Origin: Cercospora beticola
Lineage: Eukaryota > Ascomycota > Dothideomycetes > Mycosphaerellales > Mycosphaerellaceae
DNA: 64,000 nucleotides
Assembly: GCF_033473495.1 (NCBI RefSeq)
Contig: NC_088944.1
Span: 124,001 to 188,000 of the forward strand
Reading direction: 5' to 3'
In this document: piece by piece, positions 11,302 through 23,200 of the stretch
Numbering within the stretch: position 1 is the first letter of the stretch
How the letters are laid out: each line of letters opens with the position of its first letter
Notes under the pieces: model-generated
What the model saw: only the letters and a program-made list of their open reading frames with translations
Database searches by the model: none
What the model was told of the DNA's origin: nothing
Program-made: the position numbers and the translations under genes

Positions 11302-12096
11302 TGCATAGAGAAAACCGTGGTCAGCCTCGAATATAGTCCCTTCTTCATTCTCGCTCTTCTCATCTATGGACGAAATTCACGATCCGATCAAACACTGCAT
11401 CTCGCCATGACTTCGTGCTTGAGGCAGTTGGAAGCCATGCAGTAAATACTGAGCATAACGCGGCGAACAAGTAGCCGTGGCCACCTCTGAACATAACTAC
11501 CTCTGAGCGCAAGCGCCTCACCAGATTGGCTCTCGATACATGAAAAGCTTTGTTGACTTACTTAGCGACTTGCGGTTGCACTCAGAGACATTTGCATTCA
11601 GAAATAGCCACGGTCACCCACCGTTTCCTGACGCAGCTTGCATTGGAAAATCTCCGTCTCCGATTAGATGCGAGATCGATCTGTCGATGGGGAGCGAACG
11701 ACATTGGAGGACTAAGCTCCATAGACTTTAACGCGGGTAGACGTAGAGTGTTCAACGAGTGGCGACATTGGCCGACGTGCTTCAACTCAAGACACAAGTT
11801 GCAATTTTCTTTGTTCGTGCTGCCATCGCGAGACGGTAATGGTCAGTTGTCAGCAATTCCAATCACAGAGAAGAACCGGTTGATTCGATTATAGCAAGAA
11901 GTTAAATTCCCCGACAGCGCAACACAAATACAGTGACAGTGTGATTGGATGGTTCATCAGAGGGGTCGCAGCCGTCAGAAAATTCTTATGTGCGCTGTTG
12001 CGCTGTTCATTCCATGTCAAATATGTACAAGCTGACAGATCGCGAGGACTGCTCGACAATCTCCCATTTCATTTCAACTTCTCAAGAGTGACCTTT
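11302..12096. other. Convergent spacer between transporter and peroxidase
   Basis: These 795 bases separate two convergent genes. ORFs of up to about 114 residues occur but show no family pattern and conflict across frames. A short imperfect repeat of ACCTCTGA occurs near 11,482-11,505. I see no other structure. Confidence 0.45.
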
Positions 12097-13688
12097 TTAA
12101 TAAGTTCCCTTCGCCGACAGACGAGCAGCACCTGGGAATTGGTTGAACTGATCATCTTCGATCTGCTGCAACTGTGGGCATCCACCAATCGCAGCGATGG
12201 CATTATTGGTTGCGCCGCGGATAAGTGCCAATGGTCGACCGAGAGTGCTGAACAGTGGCTTCAAAGTGTCTGGCGCAGCCTGAGCAGCGAACTGCATGGC
12301 GAAGCACCACAGGTTGTTTCCCTCACGCAGGTTTTGAGCGTTGAAAATGCCACCTGAAAGATCTCCGACGTCAACGCCAGTGAAGCTATTCACCTTGCCA
12401 GTGTTGCCACCAACGGACAAAAAGCTTGGGTTGAATTGATCGAAGTAAAGTCCATCGGCTACTGCAGCGGCTACACCGTAGTCATTGGCTGGTCGGCGAT
12501 ACCCTGGGATAACATATTAGGTCTCTGTGTGTAAGGCGTAGCTCGTTAGGACTTACAGTTCTCAGGGATGCGCTCGGTGCCTGGGTTGAACACCAAAGCA
12601 TCATCGGGCCCAGTGTATCCGAAGAAGGTCTTCAAGGTCTCCTTGTCCAAAACACCCTCCTGTGGATTGGCACCAGTGTGGTTGGCCATGAGACGATAGA
12701 TGAAGGAGTAAGCTGCTGGGAGCACAGCAAGACCACTGAAAGGCTAGGATGATAGTCAGTCATGATCGTTGCTGCCGGTCAATGGTAGGATAAACTTACT
12801 CCATTGAAGAAATATGGGTTGGTAGCGATCGAATTCTCGAAGCGGTTGTTACGATGTTGACCAAGTACATCCAAGTTGTAGTTAGGATTTGCAGCATTCT
12901 TTTGTATGTCGTACAGCGCCTGGAAGTTTTCGGGCTGAGATACGAAGTTGTTGCCCCTGTATTGGTCAGTAACCGCTCATGTTGCACTAGGTCAGGTACG
13001 ACGACTCACTCAACATAAAGATCCCCTCGAGTCGGTGAGGCGTCGCCCTCATATCTAATCAAAACAAGTTAGCCATGTTACCTTGTCTCAATGGTATCCG
13101 TGTCGGCGAGTTTTGAACTCACTTATTGTGCGAGCCCGACAAGCCCTGGGGCGCGCCGATGAGACCAGTGCCACCGAGAAGACCACCGATAAGCCCTGCT
13201 GGTGGCGGACCACCGATCGACCAGGACAGAAGATCTCCATCAAAAACTGCACCGTACACCGCCAAGAATTGGTTGAGGGTCGGTGCAACGCCCTGCAGAT
13301 GCCTTGTTAGCAGGGCCCGCCAGGATCGGCTGATATCACTTACGAAAACGTCCGTCACTGCTTGGAAGTCTGCAATCGAGCCTACACCAGATCGTGGGAG
13401 GTAGCCGTGGTTGGCCTAAATCACGTTAGGGCGCGGACGTTGGTGAATTGGGAAGCATGTACATACCAAAGCATTCAACCCGGGGCATGGACCACGGATT
13501 TCACCAGCCGCGAAGTTCGCACGTCGATACGCATGCTCACCATCGACAGGAATCGGCTTCGATGGATCGATGGCCCGTTTTGACAGTGTCATGCTATCTA
13601 GCATAGCACTTGCTTCAGCATCGGACATAGCAGGAAATGCATGGGCGGCGCCAGCACCCAGTAGGGTCAGAGCCAGAGACGATTTCAT
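12097..13688 (-). CDS. Secreted heme-thiolate peroxidase/peroxygenase (chloroperoxidase family)
   Basis: Seven short minus-strand exons (13688-13467, 13415-13344, 13292-13123, 13054-13010, 12956-12800, 12743-12557, 12503-12097) join to 419 residues. The N-terminus MKSSLALTLLGAGAAHA is a signal peptide. RGPCPGLNALANHGYLPR holds the Cys that ligates heme and is the family signature, formed across intron 1. YEGDASPTRGD carries the Glu-Gly-Asp motif of unspecific peroxygenases, followed by an Arg. The family uses H2O2 to oxygenate or halogenate organic substrates outside the cell. Length is above short peroxygenases and closer to long or fungal-specific ones. It stands at the edge of the oxidative cluster in its own transcription unit, about 1 kb from the RIP block. 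The seven-exon model is hand-built but keeps frame throughout. Confidence 0.88.
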
Positions 13689-14640
13689 CGTGGCAAGGGT
13701 CGAGGTCGTCGATGTACAATACGATTGAATCAATACACAGTGCTGAGTTCGACAGACACCCCAGTGCCACGATTGCTGTTATATATCTAACCTTGCTCTG
13801 CTCTCAAGCCACCGATTCAGTGGGGCAGCGCCGCTGGGATGGACACGATCAGCAATTAGTCCCTAGTAGCCTGCGTTGTTTGTATTCGCCACATAATCAG
13901 TAGCTACATGATTGGAAGAAAGTCGTGCATTACCAATAGCGACATTGTTAGTGGCAAACAGGGCTCATCACACATGTGGCCGCGAGTTCCTTCCCCGCAG
14001 TGGCTGCAAACCTTGAAAGTGCTCTGTCAACAGGGCCGAGAATATATATAGACGATCGCCGCAGAAAAAGCTGTAATGAGAGCATGCGCCGGGGAATCCC
14101 CACTGCCATCGCTTGGATGATAGGTTCATTCTCAGAAACTGGGGCTGCACAGCGACCTCGGGTTGTATAGTGTTGGTGGCGGTGTCGCACACTACTGCAC
14201 CCTCTGTTGCCACCTCCGCAATCATTTCAACGAGTTGCGGATGTCAGATGGCCCTGAGATTAATTGGAGTGGGAACGCCCCTATCAGTTCTCGCGCTGGA
14301 CCGAGATGTGCTTGTATATCGAGTTTGCCGTACATGAATGCCGCTCGATTGGAACGAAGTGGCTTCGTATAATACTGTGGTGCAGGTTTGGTCAACTAGC
14401 TAAACATGAGGCTATGCCTATACTGTCTAGTCAAAGAAAACGGTAATCGAACGCCAGAATAATAGGACTTGCATAGACAACGCAACCTGGACTCTCGTAT
14501 TGCCTGCTACGTTTCAACCCGAATTCCTGTTCGCCTATCGCGAATGCATTAACGGCCGCTAGGTTCGTGAATACAAAGGAGAAAGCCGACTTATCTGCCG
14601 CTGCTAAAGTTGATCTAACTATAGCTTTTCGTAGCAATTG
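13689..14640. other. Peroxidase promoter and border of the gene-rich island
   Basis: No gene is supported here. CA and TG dinucleotides are at normal levels up to about 14,640 and then fall sharply over roughly 150 bases. The first part should contain the peroxidase promoter. A 68-residue minus-strand ORF at the right edge has no family resemblance. Confidence 0.45.
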
Positions 14641-15304
14641 CCTCTTAAAATTTGTCGGGTCCCCGAGTTGTTATATACGTTTCTTGAGGCGTGTCGCCTA
14701 GTTCCCTATCTAGTAGATATAATGCGTAGGTAGACAATATATTCGGGAAGGACTAGATATAAGCTCTTTCTTTTCTTCGGGCCCTATATCGTCTCCTTCG
14801 TTTAAGATAGCGAATTAGAGTCCTTCGGATAGAGTTTATATTCTGCTACCTACTACCTCTTATATAGAACGGTTATAGTAGTTATTATTTCTACTCGATA
14901 GTACGGATTCTAATTGCGCTATATTCGCTTTAGAGCTAGAATAGAGTCGAGCTCTAGATATAAATAGTTTCTAATAAGAAACGAGACTAGTAAAGTAGGA
15001 GCTTATAAAGTAAGCGCTAGAGCTATATTACGACTAAGGCTATAAACTATAGGTTAAGTTAATAGTTATTAGAGAAAAGCGGACTAACTCTAATATTATT
15101 AGAAATAGAAAATATCTAGAAAGCTCTAATAATTAGCTTTAAAGAGCGTCTTAGTACTATAGAGTTATAAGTCCTATCTAAGTATTAATTATACTCTATC
15201 GACGTAGCTACTATATACTACTAATACGACTATCTTAGACTTAAATAAACTTAGATAATTTATAAGAACTTAAATATTAACTCGGTTTCCTTAATTATAT
15301 TTCC

Positions 15305-15520
15305 TATTAAATTTAGAGGTCTAACCTATCTAGATATAGTAGAATAAGGCAAAGTAAAACCTCTTATAGTAAGTAGTTAGAGAGGCTTAGGTTTCTATCT
15401 ACTATAAGCCTATAAAGAAATACTTTCTACTAAGAATTTCTAAAGCTTAAAGTACTACTTACCTAAGGCCTAACTATTAGATAGAGAGATATAGTATCTA
15501 TAGAATCTTAAATCGTAATA
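15305..15520 (-). repeat. LTR of the 2.3 kb element (3' LTR on minus strand)
   Basis: This is a 216-bp direct repeat of 17,420-17,635 and 57,700-57,915. Its outer flank is TTTCC, matching the other side of the element. Confidence 0.85.
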
Positions 15521-17419
15521 CTCTTTCTAATAGCTTATCTCTTAATAGCTAGTTACCTTTCCTTAGTTTTATTCTCTATTATAGTAAAGACTCTTACTTT
15601 ATCTATATCTCTAAAAGCTAAGACTATACTTCTTATAGGTTCTAGATACTAATAGCTTAATAGTAAGTATCCCTTCCTTTAATATAGAGTATACTATCTA
15701 GCTTTAAATAACTCTAAGTTATCTATTCTCTTTCTCTTTTATTATTATTTCTATATAGCTCTTATAGTATAAGCTAAAGGCTCTAATCCTCTCTCTAGTT
15801 TAGGTTACCTAGATATCTCTACTTCTTTCTCTTCTAGAATAGAAAGAATATTATTAGATAATAAGTATAGTTAGGTATCTATAGTATTTCTAATAGATAA
15901 CTAAGATTTAGGTAGGCTACTAAGTAGAACTTAGATTCTATTCTTAGGTTTAACTATCTCTACTATTACTAGCTAGGCCTCCCTTATTTTCTTTCTAAGT
16001 AATAGTAAGCTAGACTATACTTATAATATACTCTATAAACTTATTATTTAAAAGGTAAAGTACTACTATACTAGTTTCCTTTCTAATACTTTATTATCCT
16101 TATACTTCTTCTTTAGCTCTTACTAGATAGCTTTTACTATCTCTTTCTCTAATACTATCTCTTTATTCTCTTTACTAATATAAAGCTAAATCTAGTAGAT
16201 TGCTTTATAGTTTACTTTATTAGTTATTAGAGTAGATATTAAGGTCTTAATAGTTAAGTATAGGTCTTCTTTTTTAAGGAATATAGCTATCTTTCTAAAC
16301 TATTATTCTAAGTTCTCTTTAGAAAGTACTAGATATAGTCTCTTTACTAAAGTACTATTTATTTTATTTTATTCCTATCTTATCTTCTAAAGAGTTAACT
16401 TTAGATATATATATTACTAAGTTCTTCTAACTATAGCTAAGAAATAAATTTGTTTTATATAGTAAACTAGGACCTATATATCTTAGTATTTAGTTCTTAG
16501 TATATATATAGGTAGAAATTCTCTTATACTAGACTATTTTCTAGTAGAGAATTAACTATACTAAGACTTCTCTCTCTTAGCTAGAGCTTCTAGAACTCTA
16601 TCTTCTAGGTAGCTCTAGAGTAGGTATTATACTCTAGGCCTTATATATAGTATATATATTAATAGCTAAAGGAGTATACCTCTCTAGTACTCTCTAGTAT
16701 AGGAACCTCCTAGTACTACTATATTTATAATAAAGGTAGGTTTATAACTCCTCTTAATCTTAAGTATATTAGTTTATCTAACTTAGCCTCTAGAGTCTAA
16801 TTATATAATTCTTCTTTAGATTTTAGAAATAGTAAAAGATTTAGTTAGTCTCTAAAGTATTATTAGCTAATAGTAGATCTCTCTAGAACCTACCTTATAA
16901 CTATCCTTTCTAAATATAACCTATCTAGTATAAACTAATCCTCTAGCCTTATAAGATCTTTCTTTAAATAGATAGTAAGTTCTATCTATATAGCTATCTT
17001 TAGAGGACTCTCTCTAATAGTCTAACTACTCTTCTAACTTTATCCTTTTCTACTTTCTAGTAGTAGAGAAATACTAGACTAACTTCTAGTATTATTAGAC
17101 TATAACTTTTCTTTACTAAGTATCTAGCCTAGATACCTTATAGAGTTTATTCTCTATCTTTATATAGCTATATAGTATATCCTTCTACTTAGAACTAATA
17201 TATATTAGATATTCTATCTACCTATATATACTATTCTTTCTACTATCTAGTTTATACTTATAAGACTACTTCTCTTACTTCTAACTCTTTTATAGCTTTA
17301 GATTCTACTATTACTTTTAAGTCTCTTACTAGAGTACTTTAACTTCTACTAGGAGTACTTACTATTATATCCTCTAGCTTCTAGCTTTCTAGCTATAATA
17401 TAAATCTAGGCTTATAACC

Positions 17420-17635
17420 TATTAAATTTAGAGATCTAACCTATCTAGGTATAGTAGAATAAAGTAAAGTAAAACTCTTTATAGTAAGTAGTTAGAGAGG
17501 CTTAAGTTTCTATCTACTATAAGTCTATAAAGAAATACTCTCTACTAAGAATTCCTAAAGCCTAAGATACTACTTACTTAAAGCCTAACTATTAGATAGA
17601 GAGATATAGTATCTATAGAATCTTAAATCGTAATA
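17420..17635 (-). repeat. LTR of the 2.3 kb element (5' LTR on minus strand)
   Basis: This 216-bp repeat has exactly the same length as its partner. It is followed on the plus strand by TTTCC, the target-site duplication, and flanked inside by the candidate primer-binding site. Confidence 0.85.
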
Positions 17636-18399
17636 TTTCCTTCTATTATACTATATATATATATCTTACTAATAATTATAAATATCGCTTTAGCGCTAGT
17701 AACTAGTCTAATTAAGAATAGTATATTAGTACCTATAATTAAGTAGACTAAATCGCTAGCTTAGGTACTTTCTAAGCTAATATCTAAGAATCTATTTATA
17801 GAAGTAAAGATCTATTATTCTTTATAGACTTTCTTAAATAAATCTCTAAAGATACTAATCGGTTTATAAATATCGTCGCTTCGACTAACTATACTAAATA
17901 CTTTATTCTATATATTTATATCTTTTATATTATTAGCGCTCTAGATACTCTAGAAAAGAGAGGATATAATATACTTTAATAATATATACTAGATATCTTC
18001 TATATTAAGTAATATATTATTTATATTATTAATATCGAGGAAATATATAATTCGTTCTTCTATATATAGTAAGTCTTAGATCTATAATAGATAGATAGAT
18101 AATTCTTATACGCTAGTCTATTTCTTTTTAACTAGAGTAAGTAGTATACTCTATAGATTTCGGTCGAGAGAAAAGCCTTCGAAAAACTCTTATATATCTC
18201 TTTATTTATAGTCTATATAGCTACTTTCTTTACTTCTATTTTTCCTTCGGATAATACTAGATATCTAGTAAGTTCTCCTTTTACTAGGCTCTATTCTTCT
18301 TCTTCTCTTTTCTTTTATTCTTCTATATCTCTTCTCTTATAAGTAAGAATTAGTCTAGGATCTCTTCTTAGATAAGCTACTTTACTACTATATATAGCT

Positions 18400-19657
18400 C
18401 TCTCTTTATATTAGCTAGATCCTTCTAGTTTATAGATCTCTCTATTTAGAATAGTAGGTATCTTCTCTCGTTCTATTTTAGATAGAATATATATATATAT
18501 TTTAGTATCTTATATCTCTACTTATATTCGTAGTCTAGTATAAATTCTAGGACTCTTCTTTTAGTAAAGTATTACTTTATTCTAATATGCTCTATTCTTA
18601 GAAGTATAACTATTATACTCTCTAGTCTAGTAAGTTCTTTATATAGAGTTAGTCTAATAGTAGAGGAGATAGTAGTTTTCTATACTAGTAGTTATTTCTT
18701 TTCTACTCTTACTTTTCTCTTTTCTTTATTTCTTTTCTACTTTCTATTCTACTAATATTTAGCCTACTATATCTTATAGCCTAGGTATATCTATAGTATT
18801 ATTTCTTAGTCTTATACTATCTAGAGGATTTCCTCTTATTTAGTTTAAGTTAGTATTATAGATTATCTAGCTCTCTTTTCTACTTATACTTACCTTTTAA
18901 TCTCTCTATACCTATTTCTAATATACTAGTATATAGGTTAGGTATCTTACTTTTTAGATACTTACTTAGCTAGATCCTAGATATATAAATAGAAAGGAGT
19001 AATATTTGCTTTTTTCTTTAGAATAGCTATTATAACTAACTTATATACTTCTATAATATTCCTTAGAGCCTCTCTCTAGATCTTCTTAATAGGTTTAGTA
19101 AAGTTCCTATAGTAGCCTTATATACTCTCTAAGTTAGACTAGACTTAGTAGCTAAAAGTAATAGCTAGTCTTACTACTACTATATATAGGTACTTTACTT
19201 TTTAGAAAGATACTCTCTATATAGACTTATATAGTCTCTAAAGTAATTATATTTAGTAGGCTCCCTTTTCTACTACTTATTTAATATATAGGCTCTATTT
19301 AAGTTTAGTATCTATCTATACTCTAAGAAGTCTAAGTAATAGTAGTAGTTCTCTATTAAATCTCTAGATTTAGACTATAGCTTTAAAGTTATACTTCCTA
19401 CTTCTAGTAAAGTAGATTAGCTAATATTTCTATAGTATAAATTCTACTCTATATCTCTTTATCTATTCTTTATATTTCTAGTAGGCTTTCTTAAGTTACC
19501 TATAGTTATTCTCTATTAATATACTATATATAAGGATATTAGAGTTATCTATAAACCCTATTACTAAAGTAGTCTCTTTATATAGTATTAGAAGTAGAGT
19601 AGAGATAAAGAAAAGGAAAAGAATTAGAGATAGAATAGAGCTTTAGAGAATTCCTAT
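18400..19657 (-). mobile_element. LINE (Tad/I-like), 3' part, separated by the Gypsy insertion
   Basis: On the minus strand, just below the Gypsy element, the frame reads a damaged SPILFLFF-type reverse transcriptase stretch. It is followed by GFIDNSNIL at 19,554-19,565, where the second catalytic Asp of the FxDD box has become Asn. Around 18,560-18,680 the frame reads LYKELTR...LRIEHIRI, like the C-terminal region of Tad/I-type LINEs. A damaged Cys/His zinc motif follows near 18,480-18,540. All stops are RIP-type. The true 3' end is not defined; it may lie between 17,640 and 18,400. The upstream half is at 26,637-29,760. Confidence 0.7.
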
Positions 19658-20046
19658 TATTATAGTTCTATCTACTAAAGAGTCGACCGACTAATCGAAG
19701 TCGAGTAAGTATAGTAGCTAAATAGAGTACCTATTAGGCAGACGCCGGGCGCTCTACTACTACCTACTCTATACTCTATTATACTCTATAATAGAGAGTA
19801 TAAGAGTACTATAGAGTAGATAGCTAAGAACTAGTAAGTCTTATTTATATTTAATAGTAATAAGTATCGCCTCTCTAGATAGTTATTATATATAACTTAC
19901 TATTCTATCTTACTAATTAGAATTAAGTAACTCTTTCTACTTTATTACTTTTCTCTAGACTACTTAATAAGCTTAAACTTCGATCGAGCTTAAGCTTCTA
20001 CTTAGTAAGATCTTAGGTTATTAGCCTAGCGCTAATAAACCTAATA
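19658..20046 (+). repeat. 5' LTR of the Gypsy element
   Basis: The 389-bp repeat starts TATTATAG and ends CCTAATA, which is TG...CA after RIP. The partner is 26,243-26,631. Confidence 0.9.
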
Positions 20047-20269
20047 GCTTTATATACTCTTAAGGATATCTACTATAGGAAGCTCTAGAAAGAATCCTAC
20101 TTCTAGCGAAGTAGAATCTAGCTATAGTAAGCTAGTTTAAGCTCTAAGACCGACTCTACTAGACAACTCTAATAATAAAGATAGTAGCCTAAGACTAAGA
20201 AGCTTTAAACTAGTAAAGCCTAACTACTACTATAGAGATCGAAATAAGTTCGATAATTAGATTAACTAG

Positions 20270-23200
20270 ATAGATATATACCTTATATTTAACTTAGTCT
20301 AAGTAATACTTAAGACTATCTTTATAAGTATATATCTTAGAGGTAGTACTTAGAACTAGATTAAACTCTACTTTAAGGTCTACTTAGATAGCTAGAGAAC
20401 TTAAGATTCTACTAGTATATTTAGAGACTATACGACCTTTAAGGCTAAGCTTAAGAAGATCTTCGGATCTTCTAATAAAGTAACCTAAGCGATTAGAGTT
20501 ATCTAGTACCTCCGATAGCGAACCTTAGTATCTAAGTATATAGCTAAGTTCGAGGAATACTTATAGGTAACTAGATAGGACTAATAGGCGTTAATAACGA
20601 TATTTAGATATAGTCTTAAAGACTCGGTTAAGGACTAGTTAATAAACTATAGAGGAATACTCGATACTCTAAAGGATTTAACCGAAGTAGCTATTAAGAT
20701 CGATAACTAGCTCTACGAGAGAGCTCTAGAACGTAAGTACGACTCTAAAGTTAGAGGAATAGCTAAGTTTACTCTAGACTATAGAAGGAACTATAGATAC
20801 TATTCGAAGCTAAATAACTAGTCTAATAAACTATACTATAGACTCTAACTAATAGAACTTAACGTAACCTAGAAAGGTCGTAGGATTAAAGAAAAAAGTA
20901 AGCTAAAGAGTAGGCTAAGTAAGAAATAAGATAGTAATAAGACTTATTATAACTATAGTAAACTAGACTACTTCGTAAAAGATTATCGTTCTAAGAATAT
21001 AGTATAGCGATAATCTATTAATATAATATAACGAAAAGAAGAAAGACGAGAAAGCTATAACGATAATTAGTCTCCTAAGGAGGTCCGACTCCTAGATATA
21101 ATAACCTAGAAATATAAAAATAAGAAAACTATAGAAGAAACTAACTAACTCGTTAAGCTTACTAGGCTACGAATCCTCCTAGACGAAATCTTATAAGAAA
21201 AGAAAGAGATTTACTTTTAACTATAGTTCTAGGAACTTAAATAATAATAGGAAACTTTAGATAGAAGATACGATACTATTTAAAACGAACTCTAGATCCT
21301 AGAAGACGAAATATAAAAAGAAAAGTAGACGTTCGGAACGATATAGCGATAAAGTATCCCGATATAGATCTACTAGAAAGAATATTATAGATATAGAAGC
21401 CTTTATTAGTAATTCTATTACGATAATATATACTAAATATATATTTCTTCTAAAAGAGAGAATAACTTCTTCCCGACTAAACTAACTCGAGAAGAAGATC
21501 CTCTAATCTAGTAATATAATAATAAAAGTAGGCTCTTATCTATTCTAGAGGAGCTATAAGAACTAGTACTATACTTTAGACTTACTAAGGAAGAAACTAA
21601 CGAATCTTATTATAAAAACTAAAAGAATATCTCTTCTAAAATTAACTCTAAGAAGGAAGAATAAAACTCGACTATAGACGAAGAAAACGTATCTAAAGAA
21701 TTATCCGACGAAGAATTAGATCTAGATAATAAGATTACGATATTTATATATACTTAGGTAGGAATTATATATAAGGTTATACTATTCCTAGCTATATAAT
21801 AAGAAAATATATTTCTAAGAATTAGTAGGAAGCGATACTTATACTCTACTAAATTCGATTAAGTACTTAAGGAACTATAAGTTAAGCTCTAGAACTAGCT
21901 AAGAGTCTCTATATAGTACGACTTTAAGTTACTTATATAAGAACTCGTCTCTATTAGAAGTATAATTATACTATTTATATATATTATACTAAGCGAAGAA
22001 ATCGTACCGAACTTAGTATAAGAAAATATATACCGAATCTCTAAATAATATACTAAGATATAATAATATTAGTTAATATATACTTATATCGAAACTCTAG
22101 AAGAAAAGGCTATATACGAAATAATTAGATATATATTATACTAGATCCGAGAATAGTATAGGATACCTACTATCGAAACCTAGTTAGAAAAAGAATCGAC
22201 TCTTAAGGAATAAATATTTAAAGAGAGTTCTATAATATAGAAAGCGCTTAAGTATTAATATTAGTCTTTCGTACTAATATTACTATTAATAGATATAGAG
22301 TCTAAGCTATAATTAATTCTAGAGTAAGCGGGAACTTTGCTTCTAAATTATTCGTAAAGCGATATAGAATAGCTATCTAATCGAAGAATAAAAAGTATAA
22401 ATTAATCGTAGTCGATAGATTATTATTACTAAGTATAGAATAAGAAACTATTCTATTACTACTTACTATCTAATAGTACTACGAGGAAATTATCTTAGAT
22501 ATTACTAATATAGCTAGTTATAACGTTATACTAGATATACTTTAGTTAAGAAAGTATAATCTAATTATCGATTAGAGATAAGGAGTACTTAGGTTTAAAT
22601 AATACGATTACGTTATTAATATTAACTCTATATAGCGATAGCGTTTACTAATAGATAAAGCTAGGAGATAGATTAACGAAATAATACTCTAGTTGCCTAA
22701 AGCTACGAAATAATCGAGCCTAACTCGGATAGTTACTTATAATAGTAAGAAGGATAAATAAGTTATAAGAATAGATAGAAGTAATATACTATCGAAAGAT
22801 ATAGCCTCGGAACTCGATATTTCTAAAGAGTATTAAAAATAGGCGAAACTCTTTAAAGAGGTAGAGAATATTACTACCTTATTTAAATACTAAATATAGA
22901 ATTACTAGATTAACCTAAAACTTAGAACGGAGCTTCTATTTATACTACTATTTAAGAAATCTAAATATATACTCTAAGAAGAGAATAAGTAGCTATATAA
23001 GATACTAGCTAAGAGCTAGATATATAAATCTAGGTCTAGTATAAGAGTACCTATCTTCGGCGTTCTAAAGCCTAATAGAAAGATATAAATCGTTATTAAC
23101 TATAGGAAACTTAACAATATTATAATTAAGAACCGATATCTATTATCTAATATTAAGGAATTATAATATAGACTTACTAGATTAGACTAGTATATAAAGA

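Larger units (their letters stand above)
15305..17635 (-). mobile_element. Non-autonomous Copia-like LTR element (2.3 kb)
   Basis: Two near-identical 216-bp repeats in direct orientation bound the element, and the 5-bp words TTTCC at 15,300-15,304 and 17,636-17,640 are a perfect target-site duplication. On the minus strand the repeat runs TATTAC...TTTAATA, as expected for TG...CA ends after RIP. Directly inside the 17,420 end the minus strand reads GGTTATAAGCC, a candidate primer-binding site. Inside the 15,520 end it reads TAGAAAGAG, a candidate polypurine tract. The 1.9 kb interior shows no reverse transcriptase or integrase pattern, so the element is probably non-autonomous or internally deleted. 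Confidence 0.8.

Noticed and set aside
11540..11894. Overlapping ORFs of 63-114 residues between transporter and peroxidase
   Set aside because: No domain pattern, competing frames on both strands and a position between two convergent genes.
14431..14637. 68-residue minus-strand ORF at the island border
   Set aside because: Too short, no recognised family, and at the edge of a RIP gradient.
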